From Trebouxia sp. TZW2008 (Eukaryota > Chlorophyta > Trebouxiophyceae > Trebouxiales > Trebouxiaceae), in contig BDIU01000399.1 in the NCBI GenBank assembly GCA_002118135.1, positions 204-64,203 of the forward strand: a stretch of DNA of 64,000 nucleotides, given 5' to 3'. Made by a program: the position numbers and the translations under genes. Shown one piece after another: positions 49,601 to 60,100 of the stretch (position 1 is its first letter; every line of letters starts with the position of its first letter). The notes under the pieces are model-generated. The model was not told where the DNA came from. It saw only the letters and a program-made list of their open reading frames with translations, and made no database searches.

Positions 49601-51926
49601 TGTGGCAACCCCGATTGCAACAGGGCAGGTGGGGCCTTTTGCTGCCCACACCAGGCGCTCACTGTCATACACCATCATCTGGCTCGTGGATGCCGCCATC
49701 AGAAGATTATGCCGCTTGCCTCCCACCTGCAATGCTGCAACAATATTTGGCTTTTTGTAGATGGCAGGCTTTCCTGTCACCTGCAAAGCTGCAGGCAGGG
49801 TTGACATCATCTACCAGCAAGACAATGAGTAACAAGCCAGCTGGCTACAGCCTGTTATTGTCCTGCAGCACGTCATGTGCGCTGCTGGATTATGTACATT
49901 GTGGTGGGGTTGTGGGATGCAATGCCAGTGCATTGCAGGTGCTGAGCTGCTGTGTGTGAAGCGCTACAGTTGGCAAAGTATCCCTTATGGACTTTTGCAC
50001 AATCGCTGTCAAAATGCATTTACAGGTTGCAGACATGAGTTGGGCATCAGGAAAGATGCTCAAATTGCATGCTAAGAAACCCAAAAGAAAAGGTATATGC
50101 CGTAAAGCATCATCATGTGAGCTTCTAAGAATAATAATAAGAGCAGCTTGCAATTTGTATTCGTACAGGATAGGTGGTGAAGGCTGCAGGCTGGTAGTCA
50201 AAGCGCTTCTGTATGCGCAGCTGCCCCTGCAGGCTGAGCACCACCAAGCTGCGCTCACCTAGCAAGATGATGTCCGGTGCCTCATCATCTGCATCAGCAC
50301 AACGCACTGCTTCCTGGGCTGATTCTGCTCACAGAGGCACTGTTGCGGGTCAAACTAGCCTGCTAGCGTGAAGTTTCTGTCTGTTTTCTGAACACACTGG
50401 TGGCCTGCATTGCTGTGCCCCTGCTGTGCTGAGCATGTACTGTAGTGTGTTCACTGCCTTGCTCAAGGGCTCTGTCTCAGGTTCGACACACATGCATCAG
50501 ACCTGATGTTATGCAGTTTCAGGCATCATGGCTATTTCGCTGCTGGTGAGCAGGTGGTGGGGTTGGTGGTGGTGGTGGTGGTTCAGCAGTGTTAGATTGG
50601 TTGTGGTACAGCACAGTCACACTTATTGTGGTACAGCCAAGTCACAATGGTTCTAGTACAACAAGCCACACTATTTGTAGATTAGCAAAATCACACTGAT
50701 TGTGACACAGCAACATCACACAGGCTGAGGGGCCGACCTGTGAAATTAGCCACCTGAATGTCCCAAGCTATTTCACCAAAGACCCATTTCCATTCTGTGT
50801 GTAGCTTTTTGCCCTTGCCATTAGCGTCCCTGCCTGACAATATCACACAAACTTGTGCTGAGCGCTGATCATTGAACAGAAACACACACATCATCAACAA
50901 AGACCTCAGGCAAAGATTCAAATGAAGATGCTGAAGCAGATGTATGGCAGTGCAGCCATGCATGCAATGTTGCAGCAGCACCTGTGCTTTTGGTAGCAGC
51001 TGCTTGCGCAGCTGCAAGCGTCTGATACTTGTAACACTCCACCTCAAGAGCGCTGGAGCATGTGATGATGCAGTCTAGTGCTGAGCTGTAGCACAAAGGA
51101 CCTGGCAGCAAGAACTGTGGAAGAAAGCGCTGAAAGGCCAATGCTTCCCTTTCATAGAAGCTAAGCTGTCCATCCATGGATTGGACACAAATCTGCAAGG
51201 GACCTGCAATTTCTGATGCCACTGAGATTCAGCGCTTAGCCACTCAGATTGGCGCTCAGCCACTCACAAGCTTAATTGATTTTCTGCTTGGTCAAGTTTA
51301 TACCTGTGGACCCTCCAAAATTGGCACAGATCATGTTGGCTGCTGAGCGCTCAAGGCTTTGTTCTGACACTTTATTGAGTTGCAAGCCAGCAATGCCTTG
51401 ACTGCTGGCTAAGCTATTCAGGCTGTAGATTGTCAGGGCTCGTGGGTGCAAAACAGCAAGCTGCCGGCCTCCGAGCCTGTAACAGAGCTCGTGCTGATTT
51501 ATGAAGCCCTGAGCAGCTTGAGCAAACTTGCTGAAACAGGTCAAGTGATGCACACGAGGTAAAGCTGCCAAGCTCCAGCTGCAGTACAGGGGCATTCAGC
51601 TGAGTTTCCAGTAGCAGATCCTCTATGCTGGCTCCTTGACCCCGAGGCTGATGAATTCGCAAAAAGCCTTGCAGGCTGCCCGTTATCAGGATGCCTGCAA
51701 GAAAAGGGCAGGTGCAAGGGGTAAACGCCAGCGGAACCCATCTCGCAAAGCTTGCCGTTTCGGCAAAGCCTACGCAGCTGCCGTCCCAATTCTCTATCAT
51801 CGATAGGCACTCACCCTGCTGAGTTGTGTCGCTATCGAGAGCCCCGATCACGAGTGATCGCGCATCGTATTCTTCGTTGCGACCACAAGCTGTAGTCCAC
51901 CATTCGCGTGCTTTGTACAAAGACAT
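43677..51926 (-). CDS. BBS9: Bardet-Biedl syndrome 9 protein (PTHB1), BBSome subunit
   Basis: BBS9 is a core subunit of the BBSome, which carries membrane proteins through the cilium. The ATG at 51926 opens MSLYKAREWW, the conserved start. In order follow: GILITGSLQGFLRI and ASIEDLLLET (exon 2), QLAVLHPRALTIYSL, ICANFGGST, ICVQSMDGQLSFYEREALAF, FLLPGPLCYSSALDCI, VECYKYQTLA, IILLGERSLVVLSLQGQLRI, LIVTLDDAGVLTLSYLGTDP, the IDYTALDREYRQL segment, the beta-sandwich and platform exons (FKLTLDTNRAPPPL, TVTILVSKSAGRYRIQSDSF), VQKRLLVQLKDKQPGSLAHL and a final exon (VSDKGSIGWEEYTEAGMTHLLCHQL) to the stop at 43677. This spans the whole family length. Introns contain tandem copies of exon starts or ends at four places. 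Divergent from mTERF. Presence implies cilia at some life stage. Confidence 0.94.
44576..44965 (-). repeat. four tandem 97-98-bp units, each with an exon-5'-end copy (BBS9)
   Basis: Units start at 44576, 44674, 44771 and 44868, with a fifth partial start at 44966. On the coding strand each reads (C)TGTAGGCAGCC(A)GCAAGAGCAGCAGCAAGC, i.e. an acceptor followed by coding for GSQQEQQQAEVEAAG; only the last unit runs on into the conserved exon LQLSATLQLVLQLV. The unit nearest the window's right is the most diverged. Confidence 0.85.
45203..45537 (-). repeat. exon 3' end and donor duplicated in a BBS9 intron
   Basis: GTGCAGTGTGCGCACCTAGATCCAGCAGCTGATGGAAGGTCTCCTCCATGAGC (45463-45515, containing the exon end LLMEETFHQLLDL) recurs as GTGCAGTGTAGGCACCTAGATTCAGCATTTGAGGAAAGGTCTCCTGCATGAGC (45205-45257), about 258 bp away. 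Confidence 0.75.
45645..45830 (-). repeat. exon 5' start duplicated upstream in a BBS9 intron
   Basis: The start of the exon encoding EAVPLEELWASIERHAQA (plus strand CCTGTGCATGCC...CCCACAGCTCCTCC...ACAGCCTCCTGCAC) is repeated at about 45755-45825 (GTGCGTGCCTCCCCATGCTGCCACACAGCTCCTTC...ACAGCCTGTGCGTGCC). Confidence 0.55.
48290..48770 (-). repeat. three to four diverged copies of an exon 5' end (BBS9)
   Basis: The exon start (coding strand CAG then GTGCCATCACTGCTGGATGACAAAGAGGACATG) at about 48330-48290 has copies starting near 48475, 48585 and 48705, each with TGCCATGCAGGTTCC / CAAGTGCC / CAGTTGCC-type acceptors followed by a CATCACTGC...GATGACAAA-like sequence. Spacing is 110-140 bp. Confidence 0.65.
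50596..50725 (-). repeat. about five diverged 25-bp units next to a BBS9 exon
   Basis: Units of the form TTGTGGTACAGCA(C)AGTCACACT recur at about 50598, 50625, 50650, 50674 and 50697. A GGT-rich tract (50560-50582) precedes them. They are intronic. Confidence 0.6.
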
Positions 51927-52236
51927 GTGCAGTTTCCTGAATTCTGCCGGAGTATTAAGCTGGGAGTGTCACGCACGTTCCGTGTCGCGTACACCGCTCT
52001 GTTGCACCTGCCCACCAAAACATTTCCTGGAGGAGTACAAGGGTGACTAATGCAAGTCCTGCTCACGTGGGTCTAGATCATCCAAAACTCTAAAGTGGTC
52101 ACTCATTCTGTTGTTGTATTGCGCAGCGTCAAGCGTTATCTGTGGGTTACACAGGAAAGAACCTTTCAATCTTACCTTTTGGAACAGAGTTTGGTTGATC
52201 AGTCGCTTCTGCACTTCAGCGAGTGCTGACTTGCGT
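51927..52236. promoter_or_regulatory. divergent promoter region, BBS9 / mTERF
   Basis: The starts of BBS9 and the mTERF gene are about 310 bp apart and point away from each other. I looked for and did not find an X-box (RFX-type) palindrome, the usual ciliary-gene element in animals. Confidence 0.45.
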
Positions 52237-55200
52237 ATGATACAGTTGTCAAGCTGCCAGGGCTGCTTCTGTGACGTTCACTTGCGCAAATTCAGCCGCA
52301 ACACCTGTCTAAGTCCCGTCCTCAGTCCAAGCGTTCGAAGACGGTGTAAGCCTGTCAGCTGTACCGCCTACCGCGGTGACAGTGAAGACGTTTCCGAGCC
52401 CCAGCGGGGGCCAACACGTACTGCGCTAGCGTCACAGCTGTCGGCGCTGCAGCTACAGAGGCCTCGGTCTAGCAGCAGACTTATCCGCCGTAGAGAAGTT
52501 CCAGCAAAGCCTGAAGTTGACAGCGAGGGCTCCTCGACCCAACCTTTGAAGCGGACTCAGCCTGAATCTCAGAACCGTTTAACATTTACAGAACCTGCTA
52601 GACCTCAGACACAGGGCTTATTGAGAGCCAGAGACAGCTTCAGGCAGTTGTCTGGCAGCAGCAGCAGACAAACATCACCTCCAAAATCTCAGGAAGCTGC
52701 ACAGACAGATGCCAAGCCAGCTAAACCATTCAATGCCAGGCGAGGCAAAATGTCTCCACAAGACTGGAAGGTATGTCATGTTACTTGCAGCTTGCGCTAC
52801 TGGCATTGACTGCACAAAGAGATTCAGCTGTGCGCATTGCATCATCAAATTCACCTGTATTGTCATGATTACAGGTCGCCACAGATCATATTGTCACAGA
52901 CATGCAAGAAGGATTGTTAGATGGACGCATATGGCGAGAGCTCGTCGAAGATTGTGGCTTGGATCCCGCTCGCAGGCCTCAGGTGCGCTCTTCTTGCAAT
53001 GCGCATCAGCTTATGTGTGGTTGAGGTTGCTTGCTGTACTTATCCATGCTGTATGTTCCAATCACATGTCGTGTGCTCCAGATCACGTGTTGTTATCAAG
53101 CATGCAGCAACATCCAGTGATGCCATGAGTCATGTAGGGAATACACTCAAGTCAAAATCTCCATGGCTTGCAAGTCAAGCGCATGCAGAAAGAGCTGTGC
53201 TATGCAGCCTACCCTGTACCAGTAGCTGTGCATGAGCAAGTCTGACGTCATTCAAGCTGCCTGAAAGTCATTCGCATGCAGAGGAGCTGTGTCATGCAGG
53301 CTACTTACCACCAGCCAAGCATTAGCAAGTCTGATTTTTTCGAAACTGCATAAATGTCATATTCATGCAGAATGGCTGCCCTGGGGCACAATCTTGGGCA
53401 TAAACAAGTTCCAGTTTTCCTGCTGTGCACCATTAGCTGAGCATCACAAAGGCCAAATTCTTCATCGCTGCTTGAACTTAGACTGTGGTGTGCAGGCCAC
53501 CCTGTACCATCAACTGGGCATGAAAAAGTCTGACTTCTCCAAGCTGGTTCAGTCTCGCTGCTCTGGCGGCCTGCTTGGGTTGCGAGTACCAACCATCAAG
53601 ACCAAGCTGAACTTCTTCAGAGAGGAGTTGGGCCTAAGTGATGCTGAGCTATGCAAGCTGCTAGTCAAATGCCCACGTGTGATGGAGTACAGGCTAGAAG
53701 GCACAGTCAGGGCTCACTTGGAGTTCTTGCAGCTGCATGGCGTCCCTCAGCATGACCTGGGCAAGGCAAGTGCAACCCTGCCTTCTGTGCCTGCTACAGT
53801 AATGCCTTGACTACATTCAGTCCTTAGCAAACTGTCCTTACTTAAGGCTACCACCGCACTACAAATGTAGTTATGAGAGCGTCAATTGCATAGTCCCTAC
53901 AAACATAATGTCTCAGCTGCATAGCATGACCTGGGCAAGGCAAGCGCAGCCTTGGGAAGAGAGCATACTTTTTGGCTAGCAGAAGAATTTCATGCATATG
54001 TGCGATTTGATGCACCTTTAACATTGAATAACTGGCATTGTCACCAGTGACATTAGCATTAGCGACTGTTCACATGCTGCAGGTCGTCCGGAGAGCGCCA
54101 CAAGTCTTGCATCTCAGTATACCAAAGACTCTGCAGCCCCGTGTTGACTTCCTGAAAGATCTAGGCATACCTGCAGAAGGCCTCGTCAAAATCTTCACTA
54201 GGTCAGCTGCAACGCATCCCCATTCACGTGGATTCAAATACATGCTTGACAGGCTCAGCAGGCCCAGCGGCATACTGGAGCAATCAATTGTTTCCGTCCT
54301 CATTGTGATGCTCAAGACAAGCTGGCCTGGCAAGCCTTGGGCCATATACACCTAGCACTTTTGCCTGCATGTGTGACAATAATACTGGTTTCTAGCTGCA
54401 CCTTGCTGCAAGCATGCATTCACGACAGCTGGAGCGAAACAGCATACACCCTTGCAAATCGCTCATTCTGGTCCTTGAAAGCGTCAAGCAAGCCTGCTTT
54501 TGTACATGACATGTTCAACAGAAGTAGTTGGCTGGTCAATGATGCATCAGCACTGGTCACAAAGAGATGCATGAGCTGCCTGCCGTGCAGATGTTGTCGT
54601 TGCTGCTTTCGTGAGGTTGAATGCAGCTTCTGTTGTCCGTACACTGCTCACTGGTGGATGTATTGCTGCATGCAGGCAGCCAAGTGTCCTGACATATACC
54701 ACGCAGTTCATGCAAGTGCATATCAACTTCCTGAGGGCAACTGGCATGACTGAGGAGCAGATTGCCAAAGTCATCGTCTCTCATCCTCCGGTTTGTTACC
54801 ACCCATCATGTTGAAGCAATGGCGCCATGGCTTGATGATGCAGTCAATCAACATCCGTAACGCATCATTATCAGTACGCGATTCGCAGTATGTAGTGTTT
54901 GTGGCCGTGAGTTTCTGCAATGCAGCACACTTTGTGAAATACGCAATATAGCGGCGCCAACACATAACACGCAATATGCAAGTGTTCTCATGCAGCGCTG
55001 AAGATCAGAATATGGCGATTGATTGTGATGATGTATGTATCCAGGTGCTGCACTATGATCCAGGCAGCATGTCAAAGAGATTGCAGTACCTGAAGGAGAT
55101 TGGCATGGACTCACAGCAAAGAGCCTACAGCGTACTGCGCCTGCCACAGCTACTGTGTTTAGATGTCAGTCAGAATATGAGACCAAAGTACAATTACTTC

Positions 55201-55798
55201 CGGTCACAACTAGGCGGCAGCATTCGGTCCTTGAGTAAATACCCAGCCTACTTTTCATTGTCATTGTTTGACAGGTACAGCCCTCTGCTCGTTACAGCAT
55301 GCCTTGTCTCCTCCCTCTGTCACAAGCTCAACTTACATACAATGCGGCACGAATGTTTAGTGTTGCCATGATATGTGATCTTGGCGATGACCCAAAGCTC
55401 GCCTGTCCGTGCAAATTTGGGAACCTGCTCTTGAGGACCAACTGAGTAAATTTGCATACAAGTCTTGGTTCTCTCGCAATCTGTCAGGAGCATCATCGGT
55501 GTTATGTTTGCTTGAGAGGGCGATGACTTTGTTCTGCCATGCAAGCAAATGTGTGATGCAATTGTGCGGAACAGCAATGGTTGCTGTGTTTCACACTGAG
55601 ATGATTTTTCTGTGCAGGATCATCCCTCGCCACAGGTATATGCAGGTTGTCAGGGCTGAGCCAGTCAATCCTTTTCCATTGAGTTACCTCAAAGTGACAG
55701 ATGCCAAATTTGCAAGTGACATTGCTCAAACACCTCTTCCAGACTTTGAGAGCTTCAGAGCAGATCTACGCCGCAAACGTGCTGGCAGACTATTATGA
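52237..55798 (+). CDS. mTERF-family organelle gene-expression factor
   Basis: mTERF proteins are alpha-helical nucleic-acid-binding repeats acting in mitochondria or plastids. I chose the ATG at 52237 because it opens a Ser/Arg/Cys-rich presequence-like stretch; an in-frame non-ATG extension exists upstream. The first exon is rich in Arg/Ser/Gln and ends PQDWK (52770). Then come VATDHIVTDMQEGLLDGRIW (52875), the mTERF repeats ATLYHQLGMKKSDFSKLV with IKTKLNFFREELGLSDAELC (53495-53765), VVRRAPQVLHLSIPKTLQPR with VDFLKDLGIPAEGLVKIFT (54083-54202), VHINFLRATGMTEEQIAKVI (54680-54790), VLHYDPGSMSKRLQYLKEIG with LPQLLCLDVSQNMRPK (55045-55275), and a last exon (55620-55798) with IIPRHRYMQV. The LxxLGxxxxxLxxLLxxxP periodicity repeats about seven times. 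Joins checked are in phase. One intron has a GC donor. Confidence 0.88.
53190..53430 (+). repeat. decayed copies of an exon 5' end (mTERF)
   Basis: The exon start TGCAGGCCACCCTGTACCATCAACTGGGCATGAAAAAGTCTGACTTC (53490) is preceded by TGCAGCCTACCCTGTACCAGTAGCTGTGCATGAGCAAGTCTGACGTC (53203), TGCAGGCTACTTACCACCAGCCAAGCATTAGCAAGTCTGATTTT (53296) and a weaker copy near 53368. The first two carry stop codons or frameshifts, so they are not usable as in-frame exons. Confidence 0.75.
53735..53955 (+). repeat. exon 3' end and GC donor duplicated in an mTERF intron
   Basis: GCTGCATGGCGTCCCTCAGCATGACCTGGGCAAGGCAAGTGCAACCCT (53732-53780) is repeated with an 11-bp deletion as GCTGCATAGCATGACCTGGGCAAGGCAAGCGCAGCCTT (53916-53953), keeping the GCAAG donor. 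Confidence 0.75.
53820..53905 (-). repeat. copy 4 (partial, inverted) of the dispersed GTAAGGACA-type repeat
   Basis: Read on the minus strand it has GTAAGGACAGTTTGCTAAGGAC at one end and TTTGTAGGGACTATG at the other. Matches the box order of the copies at 3405 and 41279 but is weaker. Confidence 0.35.
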
Positions 55799-56096
55799 GG
55801 GGCAGCCTACCATCGATCAGCCACAATATATTTGGCTGCTGTCCTAGGGGCTTGCTATCTATTCAAGAGCACGCTGCAGGGACTGAATCATTTTCGAGCT
55901 AAAGCAGATTTTGTGCTTTGCTTCAGCTATTCTCCATACAGAATACAGATCAATCACTGCATTCTGATAGAAAGCGCTTTCCTAGACAACTGACTTATCG
56001 ACATTAATGGTGATGGTACTGACAGTGGCACAAAGCTTGTACGCACCCTCTAGCTGACTTGACATTACGACCTGTGTGCTATGCGCTCACCACACA

Positions 56097-56290
56097 CAAA
56101 GCTGTAACATGTTGCTTTGCTACATCGTGCAAAGCTGTAATCTGTTGCCTTGCTATGTCGCGCAAAGCTGTAATCTATTGCTTTGCCATGTCCAGCGAAC
56201 ATCTGCCTGCAAAGCCGTCATATGCTGCCTTGCTATTTGATGCAAAGCTGTCATCTATTGCTTTGCTATGTCCAAAGAGCGTCTGTACCT
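56097..56290. repeat. 33-bp minisatellite with higher-order 33-33-47-33-47 pattern
   Basis: Units start with CAAAGC(T/C)GT and continue with (A)TCTATTGCTTTGC(T)ATGTC. Starts are near 56097, 56130, 56163, 56210 and 56243. The third and fifth units carry an extra segment of about 14 bp (CAGCGAACATCTGCCTG / AAAGAGCGTCTG). Confidence 0.7.
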
Positions 56291-56545
56291 TCCCAGAGGG
56301 ATATCAGGCAGCATGGTTGGCTTAGGTGATTGGCGGCCAAGCGTGATGCTGCGCCTCATCCTTGATGCATGTGCGCATCTTGGTGATGTCGAATCAGAGA
56401 AACTGGCTGCATTCTGAAGCTTTGGACAGATATCCAGTGCATCATTCAGGCATTTGGTGCTAAGAGGCAACAGCTTTGGCGATGGTGGCTGTTTCTGCAG
56501 CAGGGCTGGCTGTATATCTGCACAAAACATGCCAGAAAGTTTCAC
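56255..56545 (-). CDS. possible additional 3' exon of the TTLL-like gene
   Basis: An open minus-strand frame contains a protein-like, basic Ser/Pro-rich stretch (SPKLLPLSTKCLNDALDICP, then MRRSITLGRQSPKPTML). A ...ATATACAG acceptor lies at its 5' end and a GTACAG donor after PDIPLGR. It may be part of the TTLL tail if the stop at 57162 is actually intronic, or a small separate gene. I recognise no domain. Confidence 0.3.
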   Translation of the reverse strand: MKLSGMFCADIQPALLQKQPPSPKLLPLSTKCLNDALDICPKLQNAASFSDSTSPRCAHASRMRRSITLGRQSPKPTMLPDIPLGRYRRSLDIAKQ

Positions 56546-57161
56546 CTTTAGGGTGCATCATTGGGACCAAGCATCTACTTGCGGCACTGATGCTTGAATG
56601 TTGCTACAATCCGTGATCTCACTTTTCCAAAGCTTGCTCGTCAGTGCAGTGGGAGGCTGCTTCCAGATCACCAAATGAGTGAAACATGCAGGAGAGATGC
56701 ATTTGGTGACGCTGATTGCCACAATCAAGCTTTGGCTGCTTGATTGTGACAATCAGCCAGCAACTCAATGCCATGCCCAGCTTACACAATGTTGACAATG
56801 AGTGATAGCTGATGCCACATTGGTTTCTCAAGACACTGGCTTTGCATGTCATACATACATAAGCGGGAATATTCTGCGCTCTGAGCATCAACCAACATGA
56901 GCAGGCAAGTGATGACAGTTGCATACGCAGACTTGATGGCACCATGCAGCATCACATAAAGCTTGATGTGGCAGCAGCCAAGCAACACTGCATCAAGAAG
57001 CAATCCATGTATACACTGGGATCAGCACAAACACTCACAGAGAGATGAGGCTCACAGTCCACAATAAGTCATTGAAAAAGCGCTAGATGAATTGACCCGC
57101 TTGTTTCAGTCATCTCAAAGCATCACAGTGAACGACATGTTACTGCCAGTGTGTCATGTGC

Positions 57162-60100
57162 TCAGCAAGGAAGGGGGATGGGGGCAGCACCTGGCTGGGT
57201 GCGTAGGAAAGCGGCCACAAGGGCAGGAGAGGCCTTCAGGCTGATGAGGCTGCTCACCATGGCACTAGTTGAGGCTGCTGCCTTGTCACTGCCCGCCTGT
57301 GATGGCCCACTACTCACCTGCACCTGCCGCACACCACAATCCACTGTCAAGCTGCCTCTCAGCGTCCCACAGCTGTGATCTATGTCAGCTCTAATGGGCA
57401 TTCACTCACACGCACATGCTGGTTGGCTAACCCTTGCATAGGGGTCCAGTGCCTCATGCTACGTGACCGTGCACGGAGGTCCTTGCTTCAAGTGAGACTT
57501 CTGAGCATTCATCATTTGTGCCTCGAAAAGGTATCAATGCTGCACATCAGCTGTTTGCCCTCTTGTTTCAGTGTGGATGAGGCTCATCTGGCGCATGACA
57601 TCTTGGGCACAGCAATGTTTGCAGATGTGAACAAAGATCAAAATCATGCAGAAGACGAAAGTAAGTTAATGAAGCCAAACAGCATCTGACCTGGGGGATG
57701 CCTCGTATGCTGTTAAGGGGCTTGGCCTGCTTCTCATCAGCTTCATCCACGACAGAGGACTGGCGGCTCACATCTCCACTGCCATCAGCAGCCACATCAG
57801 TGCCAACCGCACCTTGTGCACTGCTGCAACTGCTGCTGCTGCAGCTGCCCACATCTTCCGTTGCTCTTCTGTGGCTGCAGGGCAGGGCTTTTCTAGGCGG
57901 CCTGGTAGGGCTGCTAGTGGACCTATGAAAGGCTGCACGCCCAGAAGGAGAACCGCTTGCCATGGATTGGCTCCTGCTGTATCTGCTGACTGCTGCCGCT
58001 GCATTGCTAGGCTTGCCTGAATAGGCTTCAATGGTGCTTTGCATTCTCAGCTTCAATCGCTGCAGCCTCTCATCAGCATTCAGAACCCTGTCTTTAGGGT
58101 CTTGCTCTGGTGCATGAGACCCACGGCCAGCAGCTCTAGCAGAGTTGGCAGCTGAAGGTGTAAAGATGGAGGCAGCTGATGCGCTCTTGAAGGGTGGGGG
58201 GTTGGGCTGCACGTGGGTTGTATTTTGGGGGGCTGATGGCTGGTTGGGGGACAACAGCCCAGAGCCTTGCACAAGGGGGGGCTGGGATTGTGCAGAGCTG
58301 CTGTGACTGGTTGAGGAGTCACAAGTGGCTTCTGCAACGCGTGGCAAGGCTGCTCTTGGCTTTGGCAGGGAGATGTGGGTGCCATGCAGGATGAGAGGGT
58401 TACTCATGACCTGGCACCCCCCACAATCCCCCACTGGCTCCCCCCTGCAGTTGTGACATCCATTGTGTTTGCGCCAGACTCATGCATGTAGCAATTCACG
58501 CAGTCATTAGTGGCAACAGTTGAGGCCGATGGACTAGCTTCATAAGCCTTTCCATGCATGCAAGCATTCAGCTGAGCACTATGCCATTCAATTTGAAGGA
58601 GCTGTGGAACATATCACATAGCTGGTCTTACAACACAAGACATAGTGTAACATTGCAGGAAGGTTTTGGCTGCATATGATGCTCAACACTGCCAAACACA
58701 AAAATTAGACAAGTTTAAGCAGCAGTCCCCGCAACTGTTGTGCAATCTCTTCAGTCCTTGACTCATTTGCATTTGTGCTGTAGATGCGTCAGCTGTGCAT
58801 ACAAGTCATAGGGCGGTGCACAGCAAGGAACATAAGCCACACATATTGCCAAATTGTGCTTGTAACAGCCAATAACAGGTTGCCAACTTTTGTTGCTAGT
58901 GATCACCTGTATATGAGGTCCCATTTGCCAACATCAGCATTGCCCAGTGCGTCTTTCCAAGCTTGTGACGTGCTGGACAGCTGCAAGGGGCCCTCCACTT
59001 GACCCATCCCTGCTGCACCCCCTGGCCCCCTTCCTCCCCCAAACTCCTGTCTCTGAGGAGTCTGAACACTGCTGACAGACGCATCACTTGCGCTGACAGA
59101 CGCATCTGCATGTTTGACACTGGCTGTGTCATATTGTGAAGAAATTGCACTCATGTTGTTTAACAGCTGTGTTGCCATACCAGGAGATGCTGCTTTGCCG
59201 CTACAGGCCAAAGCACAAAATGCCAGCATAACACAGCAAATGACAGTCTAACATCAGCAGGGCAGCTCAGACTGAGCTGCAGCAGCTTACGCTTTAGCTC
59301 TGGATGGCTGAAGCATCTGCGCACTAAGGCTGCACACAGGCACTCCGCCCATGTTGCGATTTGCAGCATGTCAAGTGCTGCACTGCTGCTCCCTGCAACA
59401 GCCTCCCAGGCACCAAAGTCTAACACTTTCATGCCTATGCTGCACAGCTCTGGTCTCAATGTTGTTCACTAGTCTCACACATGCTGTACCTTCTATATTG
59501 CGCTCAGCTGCGCCAGATGCCGCCTGCTGCAAGCTTATGGAACTTTTGGCACACTGTGATACCATTGCGTCCCCGCCATCACCAGCACCATTCCCGTCAC
59601 CACTGGCAACACCACCATCAGCAGCTTGAGGGGCCTCAGCCACATTAGGCTCAAGCCAGCCTACTGGCCCATCAGGCCGGGAGCTCAAGGGCCTCTGTAA
59701 CGCTGGAGTCACTACTGCTGCACTGGCTTGACTAGCTGCTGCCGCTTGTGCATCAGGCTGGCTGGCTGCTGCAGCCTGTGCCTGCTGAGCTGGCTCGGGG
59801 GGTTGGGGTGAGGCAGCAGGCTGGGGTTGACGCTGAGGAGACCTGTAGCGCCGCCTTTCAGGCAAGTCCACCACAACCTGCAGATGATGTTTGTGTGATC
59901 AGGCAGGTAGCTTTTGGGCTTGTGTGTGTTCCTGGTACAGTGAGGGCTCTTTGTAAGGACTGCTTTGGTTCCCAAGAAAATTGTTCTTATGTCCGGGCAA
60001 GTCCACCACCAACTGCATGTGATGTGCAGCTGACAAGGCAGGTAGCTTTTGTGCTTGTCGGGTGTATTCCTGGTACAGTGATTTCTTCTGTCATGACTGC

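Larger units (their letters stand above)
55799..57161. other. convergent intergenic region with minisatellite
   Basis: The region holds the 3' ends of the mTERF gene and of the TTLL-like gene. It contains a 33-bp minisatellite at 56097-56290 and a possible extra TTLL exon at 56255-56545. The rest has no recognised feature. Confidence 0.4.

Noticed and set aside
51927..52236. RFX X-box in the BBS9 promoter
   Set aside because: No imperfect palindrome of the GTNRCC(N)GGYAAC type was seen; green algae are not expected to use it.
56619..56945. 108-codon minus-strand frame downstream of mTERF
   Set aside because: Composition is intron-like, there are no recognisable motifs, and the frame needs no splice sites to explain.
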